64,000 bases of DNA. Origin: DASQDN01 sp963844855. Its GTDB lineage: Bacteria; Acidobacteriota; Terriglobia; Bryobacterales; Bryobacteraceae. A program made the translations under genes and the position numbers. Location: positions 90,828 to 154,827 of the forward strand of contig CAWJQP010000009.1 in assembly GCA_963844855.1 (NCBI GenBank), in the 5' to 3' direction. Numbering within the stretch: the first letter of the stretch is position 1; each line of letters starts with the position of its first letter. Under the pieces are notes generated by a model that made no database searches, was not told the origin of the DNA, and was given only the letters and a program-made list of their open reading frames with translations. Shown piece by piece: positions 24,616-34,421 of the stretch.

Positions 24616-27276
24616 ATGATCGGCAGGCTGCTCGGCCACTACCGTATCGTTGGAAAGCTCGGTTCGGGCGGTATGGGCGAAGTATATCGGGCAGAAGACA
24701 CACGCCTGAAGCGCGACGTTGCCGTCAAAGTCTTGCCAGAAACCGTAGTCGACGATCCGGAGCAGATGACGCGGCTGGAGAGGGAAGCGCGAACCCTGGC
24801 CGCGCTGAATCATCCAAACATCGCGACAATCTATGGCATTGAGGACACGGACGGAGTACGGGCGCTCGTGCTCGAACTCGTACCCGGACAGAATCTGAGC
24901 GAGCGCCTTCGCCGCGGCCCGCTACCGCTTGAGGAGGCGTTATCGATCTGCCGTCAAATAGCGAGCGGTCTCGAGGCAGCCCATGAGCGAGGTGTCATCC
25001 ATCGAGACATCAAGCCTGCCAATGTGATGATCACGCCTGACGGGCAGGCGAAGGTTCTGGACTTCGGACTCGCAAAACCAGCATTAGCCCGAACGACTGA
25101 TTCGCAAACGTTACCTCTGAGCGATGAACTCAGCAAGCCTGGGACGATGAGCGGCACTGTAAGCTACATGAGCCCTGAGCAGGCGCGCGGAATCAGATGC
25201 GATGAACAAACGGATATATGGGCGTTCGGGTGCGTCCTGTATGAAGCGCTTACTGGCCGCCGCTTGTTCGCAGCCGCCAGCCTCACGGACACACTTCTCA
25301 GGATCACCGGGGAGGATGCGGATCTGAATGGCCTCCCGTCATCGACTCCACCTCGTATTCGACTTCTCATTGAACGGTGCGTTCGACGGGATCCAAAGAG
25401 AAGGCTGCAGCACATCGGGGATGCACGGCTGGAACTGGAAGAAAAAGACGTGACTGAGCTGCCCGCGCCGGCTTCGGTGGCGGTTCTGCCCAAGCGAAAG
25501 AAAGCCTTTTGGACAGGAGTTCTGGCAGCTGCGTCATTAGCCGGTATAGCCGGCTGGTTTCTTCACGACCAGCTCGCCCAGCCGATACTGCGTTCCCAAA
25601 CTCAAGTTCACAGGTTAACGGACTTTGTTGGGATGGAGGAAAGCCCAGCCATTTCGCCTGACGGCAAAAGCGTAGCGTTTGTCGCCGAAGTAGGGAGCAA
25701 ACGCCAGATCTGGCTCCGGCTTCTGGCCGGCGGCACGCCCCTGGCGATCACCAAGGACAATGTCGATCACTACGGCCCGCGCTGGGCGCCGGATTCAGGA
25801 AGTCTTATCTATTACACGGCCGGAGCGCAGCCCGGTGAACCGGGTACCATTTGGGAGATTTCGGCGTTGGGCGGCGCACCACACAAACTGGTGAGTGCGC
25901 TGGGCCCGGGCGATCTCAGCCACGATGGCAAGAGCCTGGTCTATTTTCGTTTCTTAAACGGAACGATCGAGCTCGCCGTCGCCGCACGCGACGGGTCCCA
26001 GGGCCGCGCCATCGTGAAACTTCCAAGTTCGATCAACTACTGTCCGCGGTGGTCTCCCGATGGCCGGCAGATCGCCTTTTTGCGCGAGCTGGGCAGCACA
26101 GATTTTAGTAACAGTCTGTTCGTGCAAGACCTCTCCGGCGGTGAGCCGCAGGAACTTTTCGGAGGTACCTATGCACTCCAGGGACTCTCGTGGGCGCCAG
26201 ACGGGTCGGGACTGATCGTCAGCTCTTCGCAAGGAAGCACCATGAGCTATCCTGCGACGTACAACTTGTGGATGGTTCCGCTCGGCCGTGGCGCTTCGGT
26301 CCAGCTGACATTTGGTGAGATTTCGTACGAGTCTCCCGATCTGGGAAGTGATGAGAGGCTCGTGGTCAGTCGTGTTCGCTCTCATTCCGATATCTGGAAA
26401 TTTCCGATCGACGGCAAACCTGCGGACAACGCCAAACGGGGCATCAGAATTACGCGACAGACCGGACAGGTGCAGACGGTTTCGGTGAGTCCCGATGAAA
26501 CCGAAGTCGTGTTTCTATCCGATAGCGGTGGTCACTCCAATGTATGGGCTGCGCGGACTGCGGATGGCGCTATGCGCCCAATAACGCGTGAGTACGGCCG
26601 GGGAATAGTCGCAGTGCCGCTCTGGTCGCCCCGCGGTGATTTAGTCCATTTTCTCTCGAGCCGAAAATCGGCTCGTGCTGATGTGACCTTATGGCTGGTT
26701 AAGCCGGACGGCAGCGAGCCGCGAGATCTGGAAATTGCGGGGATATGGGCGTGCTGGTCCGGTGACGGTCAATGGCTTTACTACTCTGACTCAGAAGGAG
26801 GCGTTCGTCGGATCCGAAAGGTGCCGATTAATGGCGGCCAACCCGTTACGGTACGAACCGACAACGCTGTCGCCTGTGCCTTGGCTCCGGACGGTTCGGT
26901 GATGTACTACAGTACGATCCTGGCCCAGGCCACCGGCGTCTATGACTACGAGATTCGTGCTGCGAGACCTGAAAGCGGTTCGTCAGTGGCGATTGGAAAG
27001 GTTTCTGGAGCGCGCGTTCCAGTTGGCCCCGCAAATTTTCAGCCTTATCTTTCCGGCGATGGAAAGTGGCTTGCGGCGACGCTCATGGATGGCTCAACAA
27101 GTAATCTCTGGGCATTGTCGACGTCCGACCACACGTGGCGACAGCTTACTGATTTTGCGCCGAGAAACGTCGTCATCGCGCGACGGATCGCATGGTCCAA
27201 GGATGGAAAACATCTATACGCCTCAGTGTCCGACGTGGATGCGGACATCATCATGTTGTCGGGGCTGAAGTGGTGA
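24616..27276 (+). CDS. PknB-type serine/threonine kinase with TolB/WD40 beta-propeller
   Basis: 886 residues. The kinase domain spans about 8-270: glycine loop GKLGSGGMGEVYRAED, VAVKVL Lys, VIHRDIKPANVMI catalytic loop, VLDFGLAK metal site, GTVSYMSPEQARG activation segment. One membrane helix at about 295-312 (FWTGVLAAASLAGIAGWFL). The exported C-terminal 560 residues are TolB/WD40-like blades (ISPDGKSVAFVAEVGSKRQIW, WSPDGRQIAFLRE, WSKDGKHLYASVSD). This architecture is typical of Acidobacteriota, where such receptors are numerous; the ligand is unknown. Monocistronic between GPx and the phosphofructokinase. Confidence 0.93.
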   Translation: MIGRLLGHYRIVGKLGSGGMGEVYRAEDTRLKRDVAVKVLPETVVDDPEQMTRLEREARTLAALNHPNIATIYGIEDTDGVRALVLELVPGQNLSERLRRGPLPLEEALSICRQIASGLEAAHERGVIHRDIKPANVMITPDGQAKVLDFGLAKPALARTTDSQTLPLSDELSKPGTMSGTVSYMSPEQARGIRCDEQTDIWAFGCVLYEALTGRRLFAAASLTDTLLRITGEDADLNGLPSSTPPRIRLLIERCVRRDPKRRLQHIGDARLELEEKDVTELPAPASVAVLPKRKKAFWTGVLAAASLAGIAGWFLHDQLAQPILRSQTQVHRLTDFVGMEESPAISPDGKSVAFVAEVGSKRQIWLRLLAGGTPLAITKDNVDHYGPRWAPDSGSLIYYTAGAQPGEPGTIWEISALGGAPHKLVSALGPGDLSHDGKSLVYFRFLNGTIELAVAARDGSQGRAIVKLPSSINYCPRWSPDGRQIAFLRELGSTDFSNSLFVQDLSGGEPQELFGGTYALQGLSWAPDGSGLIVSSSQGSTMSYPATYNLWMVPLGRGASVQLTFGEISYESPDLGSDERLVVSRVRSHSDIWKFPIDGKPADNAKRGIRITRQTGQVQTVSVSPDETEVVFLSDSGGHSNVWAARTADGAMRPITREYGRGIVAVPLWSPRGDLVHFLSSRKSARADVTLWLVKPDGSEPRDLEIAGIWACWSGDGQWLYYSDSEGGVRRIRKVPINGGQPVTVRTDNAVACALAPDGSVMYYSTILAQATGVYDYEIRAARPESGSSVAIGKVSGARVPVGPANFQPYLSGDGKWLAATLMDGSTSNLWALSTSDHTWRQLTDFAPRNVVIARRIAWSKDGKHLYASVSDVDADIIMLSGLKW

Positions 27277-27346
27277 TCAGCGCTAAGAGCGCTGGTTCAA
27301 ACTCGAACGCTACAATGAAATTTATCCATTCCAATCAGGAGAATTC

Positions 27347-28533
27347 ATGGTTACCAAGCGCATAGGTATCCTCACAGGCGGAGGCGATGTTCCGGGTCTC
27401 AACGCGGTCATCAAGAACGTTGTCTACCGGGCTACCGATAATGGCATTGAAGTGGTGGGAATCCGTCGTGGGTGGGAAGGTCTCACACACGTCAATCTCG
27501 AAGATCCGTCCAGCACAGCGCGTTATATTCTGCCCCTCGACCGGCAGAACACGCGCACTGTGGACCGAACCGGAGGAACCTTCCTTCACTCGAGCCGAAC
27601 CAATCCTTCCAAGATGAAGAAGACTCCTGAATTTCTGCAAGGAGCTGAGTTCCCGAAATCGGAGTTCACCAAGAAGGGCCTGACCTCAACAGTATTCGAT
27701 ATGAGCTCGCAGGTTCTCAGGAATCTCGAAAAGCTCGGGTTGGAGTACTTGATCGCGATTGGCGGCGATGACACATTGAGCTATGCGGCAACGCTGGACA
27801 AGCTCGGGTACAAGGTCATCGCGGTGCCGAAGACGATGGATAACGACGTCCGTAATACCGAGTATTGCATCGGGTTTTCAACCGCGATCAGCCGGGCTTC
27901 TGATTCGATCAATCGGCAGCGAACGACGATCGGATCGCACGAGCGCATCGGAGTCTTCCGCGTGTTCGGTCGCGATGCCGGATACACGTCGTTGTACACA
28001 GCTTATGTAATGTCCATGCGATGCGGCATTCCTGAGTACAAGTTCGATCTCGAGAAGATGGTCAAGCTGCTGGTGGACGACAAGCGTGGCAACCCTAGCA
28101 ACTATTCCATCGTTGTGCTGTCGGAAGGAGCGGAATGGCAGGGCTTCACCTTGCAGGAGTATGGCGAACCGGACGCTTTCGGCCACCGCAAGAAAATGAG
28201 TGTCGGCGAGGCATTCAGCGAAGAGATCAAGCGGCTTGCCAAGGAAGAGACAGTAGTCAGTGATCTGACCTACGATCTTCGCGGCGGCGAGTCCTGACTT
28301 CACCGACAAGCTCGTGGCCACAACGTTCGGAACAATGGCATTCGACGCGGTTCTCGACGGAAAGAGCTGGTTTGATGGCCGCGATTCAGGAAGGCCGCTA
28401 TACGATGGCCAAGATTCCTGATCCGAAGCTCGGACCTCGTCATGTTGAGGTAGAGACCATGTACAACACCGAGCGTTACCGCCCTATCTACGACAACAAG
28501 GAAGGGTTGCCAATCTTCCTGACGAAAGGTTGA
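27347..28533 (+). CDS. 6-phosphofructokinase, PPi-dependent type by sequence (frameshifted)
   Basis: ATG 27347 follows AGGAG. The enzyme phosphorylates fructose-6-phosphate at C1 in glycolysis. Motifs: GILTGGGDVPGLNAVI, RRGWEGL, GGDDTLSYA at about residue 138, VPKTMDNDV at about 160, GRDAGYTS. In ATP enzymes the second Gly of GGDGT and the Gly of PGTIDND are conserved; here they are Asp and Lys, the combination associated with pyrophosphate as donor. The frame is lost near 28290 and again near 28363; the corrected end (SPDFTDKLVATTFGTMAFDAV, then GLMAAIQEGRYTMAKIPDPK) stops at 28531-28533. Total about 395 residues. Confidence 0.85.
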
Positions 28534-28534
28534 T

Positions 28535-29173
28535 CTGTCGCGCTGGCTGAATTGGTTTCGCAAGGCTTCATCCTCCGTCCCCCTGGACGAAATCCGGCGC
28601 AGCTTCAATGAGGCTGCGTCGGATGAGGAGCATTTTCCATCCACAATCGATCCTCGCATCTTTCACGTCCAGTTGATTCTGCGCTACTTTGGTGACCTTC
28701 AAAACGGTCGTGTGCTCGATATCGGCTGTGGCAAAGGGCGGTTCGCGCGTGTCTTGAAAGATCAGAATCCTGAAGCGAGGATCGTTGCGTTTCGATCTGG
28801 CCGAAGCGATGCTACGTTTCGTTCCTAACGACATGGCGCCCTGCTGCGGGTCGATGACGGCGCTGCCGTTCGCCGACGGGTCGTTTGACGCCGCGTATGC
28901 CACGGAGTCGCTCGAACACGCCGTGGACATCGGGAAAGCCGTTGACGAGATGTGCCGGGTTGTCCGTCCGGGCGGACGCATCGTCATCATCGACAAGAAT
29001 GCCGAGCATTGGGGGCGTCTTGAAAACGCCGGCTTGGGAGAAGTGGTTCGAACGGCGCCGAACTCGAAAACCTGCTGCGCCGGCATTGCACGGAAGTGTC
29101 CAGCGACTTCATCTCCTATTGGGAGGACGTCCCCCCCGACGGGCTGTTCATCGCGTGGAAGGCCATTCGGTAA
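28535..29173 (+). CDS. class I SAM-dependent methyltransferase (two frameshifts)
   Basis: Begins immediately after the phosphofructokinase, with no clear start codon (CTG 28535 is the earliest in frame). Frame 1 holds WLNWFRKASSSVPLDEIRRSF and the SAM loop GRVLDIGCGKGRFARVLK. Near 28785 it moves to FDLAEAMLRFVPNDMAPCCG, SMTALPFADGSFDAAYATES and VVRPGGRIVIIDKN. Near 29030 it moves to LKTPAWEKWFE, and then AELENLLRRHCTEVSSDFIS, YWEDVPPDGLFIAWKAIR, ending at 29173. The DIGCGxG, PFADGSFD and RPGG motifs are the Methyltransf_11 signature. Substrate unknown. Coordinates span the reconstructed gene, about 212 residues. Confidence 0.72.
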
Positions 29174-29192
29174 AGCTATCCTGAAGGTAAGC

Positions 29193-30441
29193 ATGGATCA
29201 CAGTATTGAACCGGTTACGGAAGTCGTCGAGGCGCAAGGGCATCTCATCGATAGCCACATCATGGAGCGCATCTTCGACACCGTCGTCGAGTTCCAGGGC
29301 AAAGTTCGAGGTCGAAGTCTTCGAGATCGGCCGCACCAATGGAGACGCATCCCAGCTTCGTCTGAAGGTAGAAGCGCCAAGCCATAAACAGATGGAGCTG
29401 ATGCTCGATGCGCTCATCAGTCTTGGCTGTAGTCCGGTCGATAGCGGCGATGCCGATCTGCGAACCATCGAGAAGGACAAGTGCGCACCCGAAGACTTCT
29501 ACTCGACCACGAATCATCGCACTTATGTGCGAGTCGGAGGCGGCTTCATCGAAGTTCAGGATCAGCGTATGGATGCGCTGGTCGTGGTCCGCGATGGGCA
29601 GGCCTGGTGCCGAAAGCTGCGGGACATCAAAGCGGGTGATCAGGTCGTCGTCGGCATGAGAGGTATCCGGGTTGTTCCGGAATCGAAGGAGCGCGACCGC
29701 AACTCCTTCTCCTTCATGAGCAACGGGATCTCTTCCGAACGCCAAGTGGAGACGGCGGTCCAGCAGACAGCGGCCCTCATCCGTAGCGCGCGCGACGCCG
29801 GACAGAAAGTTATCGTTGTCGCCGGACCAGTCGTAGTCCATACCGGTGGATCGGCGCCGTTGGCAAAGCTGATCCGCGCCGGATATGTGCAGGCGCTGCT
29901 TAGCGGCAATGCCCTTGGCGTCCATGACATCGAAGCTGCAATCTGCGGAACGTCGCTTGGCGTGCGCCTGGCGGACGGACGCCAGGAAGAGCACGGCCAT
30001 CGCAATCATATGCGGGCAATCAACGCGATCAATCACTGCGGAAACATCAAGGGAGCAGTGCAACAGGGCCGGCTGACAAGCGGGGTCATGTACGAATGCG
30101 TGCGAAATAACGTCCCGTTCGTCCTTGCGGGGAGCCTTCGCGACGATGGCCCACTTCCCGATACGGTTACCGATATGAACGTCGCGCAGGATCTGTGCGC
30201 CGAGCATTTGAAAGGCGCCGGAGTGGTTCTGTGCCTTGGCTCGATGTTGCACTCTATTGCCATCGGGAACATGTCTCCAAGTTGGGTGAAGATCGTCTGC
30301 GTTGACATTAATCCCGCTGTGGCAACCAAAGTGAGCGATCGAGGGACGGGTCAGGCAGTCGGTGTCGTTACTGACGTCGGGCTGTTTCTCGATCACCTGT
30401 GCCGCATTCTCGTCCCCGTGGAGGCAGAAGCGCGCGCATGA
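29193..30441 (+). CDS. TIGR00300/LOR-SDH-like protein, possible ornithine cyclodeaminase (one frameshift)
   Basis: ATG 29193 opens MDHSIEPVTEVVEAQGHLID, and the frame slips at about 29303: GGCAAAGTTCGAG has one A too many, after which FEVEVFEIGRTNGDASQLRL is in phase. The N-terminal domain is the LOR/SDH conserved region. The C-terminal domain has a Rossmann-like nucleotide site (VIVVAGPVVVHTGG, ALLSGNALGVHDIE, VCVDINPAVATKVSDRGT). Members include archaeal ornithine cyclodeaminases and the C-terminal part of cyanobacterial AgrE. A role in arginine/ornithine breakdown to proline is an inference. The stop overlaps the queF start by four bases (ATGA). Confidence 0.75.
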
Positions 30442-30839
30442 ATCGCGGATATACGGATGACCAGGCGATAGCGGGTATCGATGCCCCATTGCCTGAGATC
30501 GAGACTTGGCCGAATACCTATCCGGGGTACGAGATAGAGATCGTGCTGCCCGAGTTCACTTCGGTCTGTCCCAAGACGGCGCTGCCGGATTTCGGCAGAC
30601 TGACGTTGCGCTACGTCCCGGATCAAACCTGTCTGGAGTTAAAGTCATTGAAGATGTACACCCTCGAGTACCGGAACCTTGGCATCTTCTATGAGAATGT
30701 CATTAACCGCTTTCTGCGAGACGTTGTAAACGCTTGCAATCCAATCCGCGCGACTCTGGTCGGTGATTTCACTCCCCGCGGAGGCATTCAATCCAAGATC
30801 ACGGCAAGTTGGAGCAGAGATCGTGGCTACGGCGTCTGA
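30438..30839 (+). CDS. queF: NADPH-dependent 7-cyano-7-deazaguanine reductase QueF (type I)
   Basis: 133 residues, the unimodular (Bacillus-type) form. It reduces preQ0 to preQ1 in queuosine biosynthesis. EFTSVCPKTALPDFG holds the nucleophilic Cys and the catalytic Asp. LELKSLKMYTLEYRNLGIFYENVINR includes the substrate-binding Glu and NADPH site, and GDFTPRGGI is the C-terminal family motif. It overlaps the TIGR00300 gene by four bases and the next methyltransferase gene by 17. No queC/D/E genes are in the window. Confidence 0.92.
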   Translation: MNRGYTDDQAIAGIDAPLPEIETWPNTYPGYEIEIVLPEFTSVCPKTALPDFGRLTLRYVPDQTCLELKSLKMYTLEYRNLGIFYENVINRFLRDVVNACNPIRATLVGDFTPRGGIQSKITASWSRDRGYGV

Positions 30840-32223
30840 CCCCCGCGCGAGCGAACTCGGCGCAATCGTCCGTGAGATTCGAGACCGTGTGCGCGCCCGA
30901 TATCCGGAAGGTCAGCCTGAAGGACTTCCGGCGCCTCTGGCAGATTTGACACCCCTGTTACATGCGCGCGACGCCGCAGAAGCGAAGGTCGCGGCAATTG
31001 GCAGCGTTAACCCCCGGCCCGGTGGACTTGTCAACAACGTCATCCAAGGTGCGAAACGAAACATTGCACGGGCGCTGGGGTGGTTCGTTCGAGACCAGGT
31101 CGAGTTCAACCGATCCACGGTAACCGCCATAGATGCCGCCCTGGAGGCGTTAAACGAAGTGAATCGTTCGTTTGTCGCCATTGCCGGCCGTATGGACGAA
31201 TTGAGGCAGGATGGTGTCGGTCTACGAGCAGAAGCAGCAGAACTAAAAGATATTCGTGTCCATTGGGTTCGCTGGCGGGATGGCTGGGAAAAGCGGCTGC
31301 ATCATAACGAAGCTCAGTTCCTGCGAAATGTCGCTGAATTGAACGCCGCGTTTGATCATCGGGTCATCACGTCAGACGCTAACTTTCGGGAGAGCATGCG
31401 GACGCAGCACACCGAATATCTGATGGCTCTGGAGAAGGCCAACAACAGCATCCAGGAGCGGTTGTGGGCCGATCTCGACCGCATTCGTCTCGAGTACGAG
31501 CGGATGATTCATTACGAACTTCGATTGATCCGGCAACGTTCCCAACGCCTCGTCGAGACGCAAGCTCCCACCGCTTCCCAGGATTTTACCGAGTTCGACT
31601 ACACGCGCTTTGCGGAGAAGTTCCGCGGTTCGGAAGAGTACGTTCGCGAAACACAGCGCTTCTATGTTCCATACTTCAAGGGCTGCCACGCAGTTCTCGA
31701 CATCGGTTGCGGCCGCGGCGAATTCCTGGAAGTGATGAAGGAAGCTGATATTCAAGCGCACGGAATCGACCTGGACAGCAGCTCGGTCGAGGAATGCCGC
31801 AATAAAGGTCTGTCGGCGGAGGTTGCGGATCTTTTCGCTTATCTATCGGCAGAAACAGGGGAGCCGTTCGACGGTATCTTCGCCGCGCAATTGGCCGAGC
31901 ACCTGCCACCAGCGCTTCTTCCCCGGATGATTAAGCTCTGCGCCTCTCGACTTAAGCCGGGTGGTGTGTTGGCGCTCGAAACGCCCAATCCGGAATCGCT
32001 GGCGATCTTTGCGACCCATTTCTTTATCGATCCGACGCACACACGTCCGATTCCACCCGCGTTGATGGCTTTCTACTTTGAGGAATTCGGATTGGGGCGC
32101 ATCGAGATTCATCGCCGCTTTCCCGCAGCGGATTCGATGCCGGAAGTGAAAGAGCTTCCTGAAGCAGTACAGAATAAGTTCTTCGGTAGCTTGGACTACG
32201 CAATCATCGGACGAAAGCTATAA
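30823..32223 (+). CDS. SAM methyltransferase with long coiled-coil N-terminus (WbdD-like architecture)
   Basis: GTG 30823 with GGAG eight bases upstream, inside queF. About 466 residues. Residues 1-275 are mostly helical and charged (EIRDRVRARYP, IDAALEALNEVNRSFVAIAG, ELRQDGVGLRAEAAELKDIR, RIRLEYERMIHYELRLIRQR), likely coiled coil. Residues 290-460 are the methyltransferase: YFKGCHAVLDIGCGRGEFLEV, AHGIDLDSSSVEEC, LKPGGVLALETPNPES, FFIDPTHTRPIPP. This resembles methyltransferases that cap or measure surface polysaccharide chains; polysaccharide genes are absent here, so the role is open. The last gene of the cluster, followed by a strong hairpin. Confidence 0.82.
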   Translation: MATASDPRASELGAIVREIRDRVRARYPEGQPEGLPAPLADLTPLLHARDAAEAKVAAIGSVNPRPGGLVNNVIQGAKRNIARALGWFVRDQVEFNRSTVTAIDAALEALNEVNRSFVAIAGRMDELRQDGVGLRAEAAELKDIRVHWVRWRDGWEKRLHHNEAQFLRNVAELNAAFDHRVITSDANFRESMRTQHTEYLMALEKANNSIQERLWADLDRIRLEYERMIHYELRLIRQRSQRLVETQAPTASQDFTEFDYTRFAEKFRGSEEYVRETQRFYVPYFKGCHAVLDIGCGRGEFLEVMKEADIQAHGIDLDSSSVEECRNKGLSAEVADLFAYLSAETGEPFDGIFAAQLAEHLPPALLPRMIKLCASRLKPGGVLALETPNPESLAIFATHFFIDPTHTRPIPPALMAFYFEEFGLGRIEIHRRFPAADSMPEVKELPEAVQNKFFGSLDYAIIGRKL

Positions 32224-32231
32224 GGGGGTGA

Positions 32232-32255
32232 GCGCGGGAGGTTTCCCTCCCGCGC
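32232..32255 (+). terminator. strong hairpin after the methyltransferase
   Basis: GCGCGGGAGG (32232-32241) and CCTCCCGCGC (32246-32255) pair perfectly over ten base pairs around TTTC, nine bases after the stop of the upstream gene. There is no T-run on the plus strand. It lies between convergent genes and could end both transcripts. Confidence 0.6.
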
Positions 32256-32345
32256 CCGAGGGGTTGTGTCCGGTTGGACTCGTTATTAGCTAATACGCTC
32301 GACCCCCATCTGCGGTTCGCAGAAAATTTGTAAATTCGCATTTTT

Positions 32346-34382
32346 TTACTTAACTGCGATATAGGCTACATCTGAGACCGTCGTGTCTCCGGCTGACACA
32401 GTTATCGGTGTTCGTGACGAGACACGCGCATTCGGCGGGATACGGACGTTCAACTGTGCGATTCCCGCGACCATGTCGGGCGACGCGCCCGCGTAAAGCA
32501 CTTCACCTTCGATCCCGGAAAACATAACCTTTACCGGCAATCGAAGCGGTGAAGCATCGGAGCCGACGATGGCGCCATCTTCATACGTGCTTGCAAATAG
32601 GCCCATCCCAGTAGCCCAGAAGGTGATGATGGAACCGCGCGCGGCAGCGTTCTCGGCTGTATTCAGGGAGTTGTCCTGATTCAGAACCGCCCCAAACTCG
32701 GTACTGCCAACTCGAAAGACACCAGGATCCGCCGCTTTCAAATTCACAGTGAGCGGGTTGAATGAACGCCCTTGGTAATCAATGCGCACTTGCGCTGTGG
32801 TTCCCGAGAGCGACAAGGGCGCGATGGCATTGATCTGATCCTCTCGCACAAACAGCAAGGGAGCCGGAGCCCCATTAAAAAGAACTCGGACACCACCGAC
32901 CGACGTCGGAACCTTGCCGTTCTCAAGCATCGCTACGATTCCTTCGGCCGGTCCCATACCGGCGCCGAACAAAGTCACAGCCATACCAGCGGTTACACCG
33001 GCCGTTCGGTAGGATGCGGCGTTAAGAGCGCAATCGACCCGGACTGCCGGAGCGGCGTCGAAGACATAGCGCCGGAGGATGTTCGGCGGTTGCTCGAACG
33101 GGGTCTGAAGACGGCTCATCGTAAACACGTCACCGGCAGGTAGCGTCGCCGCCCAGCGGGGAGTGCCGATGTTCGCCGCCAGATAGCTTGAATACTTGAT
33201 GGATCCATCGGCGCCAAGTCTCACATAAACGGGCATGAGTCCTGTCGGAGTATCGGACGTAGAACATCGCTGATAAGCGCCGGAAGTCGTTGGGAAATGG
33301 GTTCCATTTGTAGTGCCGGCCGCCAGGACATTGCCCGCCGAATCCACTGCAACGCTTCCTACGGATGTCTGGCCGTTTGCAGTGAGGAGGCGCGTCCACG
33401 CGATCTTGTCGCCCGCAAATTTTGTAACGAACCCCGAGCCCGCCTGCGTCGCGTACGTGAGGCCGCCGATGTAAATGGCGCCTGCTGCATCGGTTGTCAT
33501 ATCTGACATCTGATCGTTGGCTGGATCGCCCAGGTATGTCGAATATTGCAATGCCCCGAGACTATTAATCCTGGTGATGAACAGATCCGAAGAACCCGGT
33601 CGCTGTAACCCTGTCTGTATTGCGCCAGAGGTAACCGGAAACCCGGCGGTGTTTACGTTTCCAGCGATAATCGCGTTGCCGTCGAGGTCAGATGCGATGC
33701 CGACCGGCGTTCCGACGCCGACGAAAGTCGAAAACATTCGGGTTGTTCCAACTGCGCTCAACTTCGTGACAAACGCCATGCCGTTGCCTCCAACCGTTTG
33801 GAACGCTCCCGGTGTAGTCGGAAAGTCACGAGCGTCTGTATTCCCCGTAACATAAGCGTTCCCGAGACGGTCTGTGGCGACGCCGGTCACGCGGGTGATT
33901 GCATTTCCACCTAAATATGTGGAGAATACCGCGCCCGTCAGATTGTTATTGAACTTGGTAACGAAGCCGTTGGTCGTCGCTCGAGGCACAGTCCCATTGA
34001 CAACGCCTTCCGTGACCGGAAAATTGCGACTGGTAGTCGTCCCACCGATATAGACAAAACCCTGCGAATCGAGGGCGATGCTTGTTGGTAAATCGTCGCC
34101 TGCTCCACCGAGAAACGTTGCCGCTATCATCTCGCCATCTGACCCTCTGAATTTCGCGACAACCACGTCGTGTTGGCCGCCAATGCGAGGTTGTGCCGCA
34201 GTCCGCGGAACAGTAAACAGCGGATCGTCCCCCCTGCCTAGCGCGAATACGTCGCCTCGGCCATCGGATATGACAAAAAGGAACTCGGCCTTGGGGACCT
34301 GTCTGGAAAACTTGATAACGGAATCTTCCTGCGCCCAGACGCGCAGCGCTGCGATTAGCAATGCAAATGACAGAAAACGCAC
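32346..34382 (-). CDS. secreted SBBP-repeat beta-propeller with TIGR03437 (Solibacter) C-terminal domain
   Basis: 678 residues with signal peptide (FLSFALLIAALRVWAQ). Repeats of the SBBP type follow each other (TFLGGAGDDLPTSIALDSQG, STYLGGNAITRVTGVATDRLGN, STYLGDPANDQMSDMTTDAAG). The C-terminal about 230 residues have the TIGR03437 signature (ALNAASYRTAGVTAGMAVTLFG, GGVRVLFNGAPAPLLFVRED, RGSIITFWATGMG). In Solibacter-group genomes this domain ends many extracellular proteins and may serve surface anchoring or sorting. Function unknown. Convergent with the upstream methyltransferase; only 39 bases from divergent metY. Confidence 0.9.
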   Translation of the reverse strand: MRFLSFALLIAALRVWAQEDSVIKFSRQVPKAEFLFVISDGRGDVFALGRGDDPLFTVPRTAAQPRIGGQHDVVVAKFRGSDGEMIAATFLGGAGDDLPTSIALDSQGFVYIGGTTTSRNFPVTEGVVNGTVPRATTNGFVTKFNNNLTGAVFSTYLGGNAITRVTGVATDRLGNAYVTGNTDARDFPTTPGAFQTVGGNGMAFVTKLSAVGTTRMFSTFVGVGTPVGIASDLDGNAIIAGNVNTAGFPVTSGAIQTGLQRPGSSDLFITRINSLGALQYSTYLGDPANDQMSDMTTDAAGAIYIGGLTYATQAGSGFVTKFAGDKIAWTRLLTANGQTSVGSVAVDSAGNVLAAGTTNGTHFPTTSGAYQRCSTSDTPTGLMPVYVRLGADGSIKYSSYLAANIGTPRWAATLPAGDVFTMSRLQTPFEQPPNILRRYVFDAAPAVRVDCALNAASYRTAGVTAGMAVTLFGAGMGPAEGIVAMLENGKVPTSVGGVRVLFNGAPAPLLFVREDQINAIAPLSLSGTTAQVRIDYQGRSFNPLTVNLKAADPGVFRVGSTEFGAVLNQDNSLNTAENAAARGSIITFWATGMGLFASTYEDGAIVGSDASPLRLPVKVMFSGIEGEVLYAGASPDMVAGIAQLNVRIPPNARVSSRTPITVSAGDTTVSDVAYIAVK

Positions 34383-34421
34383 GATTCATCGTAACCCGCG
34401 CTCTTGCTAACATTGTTTGCA

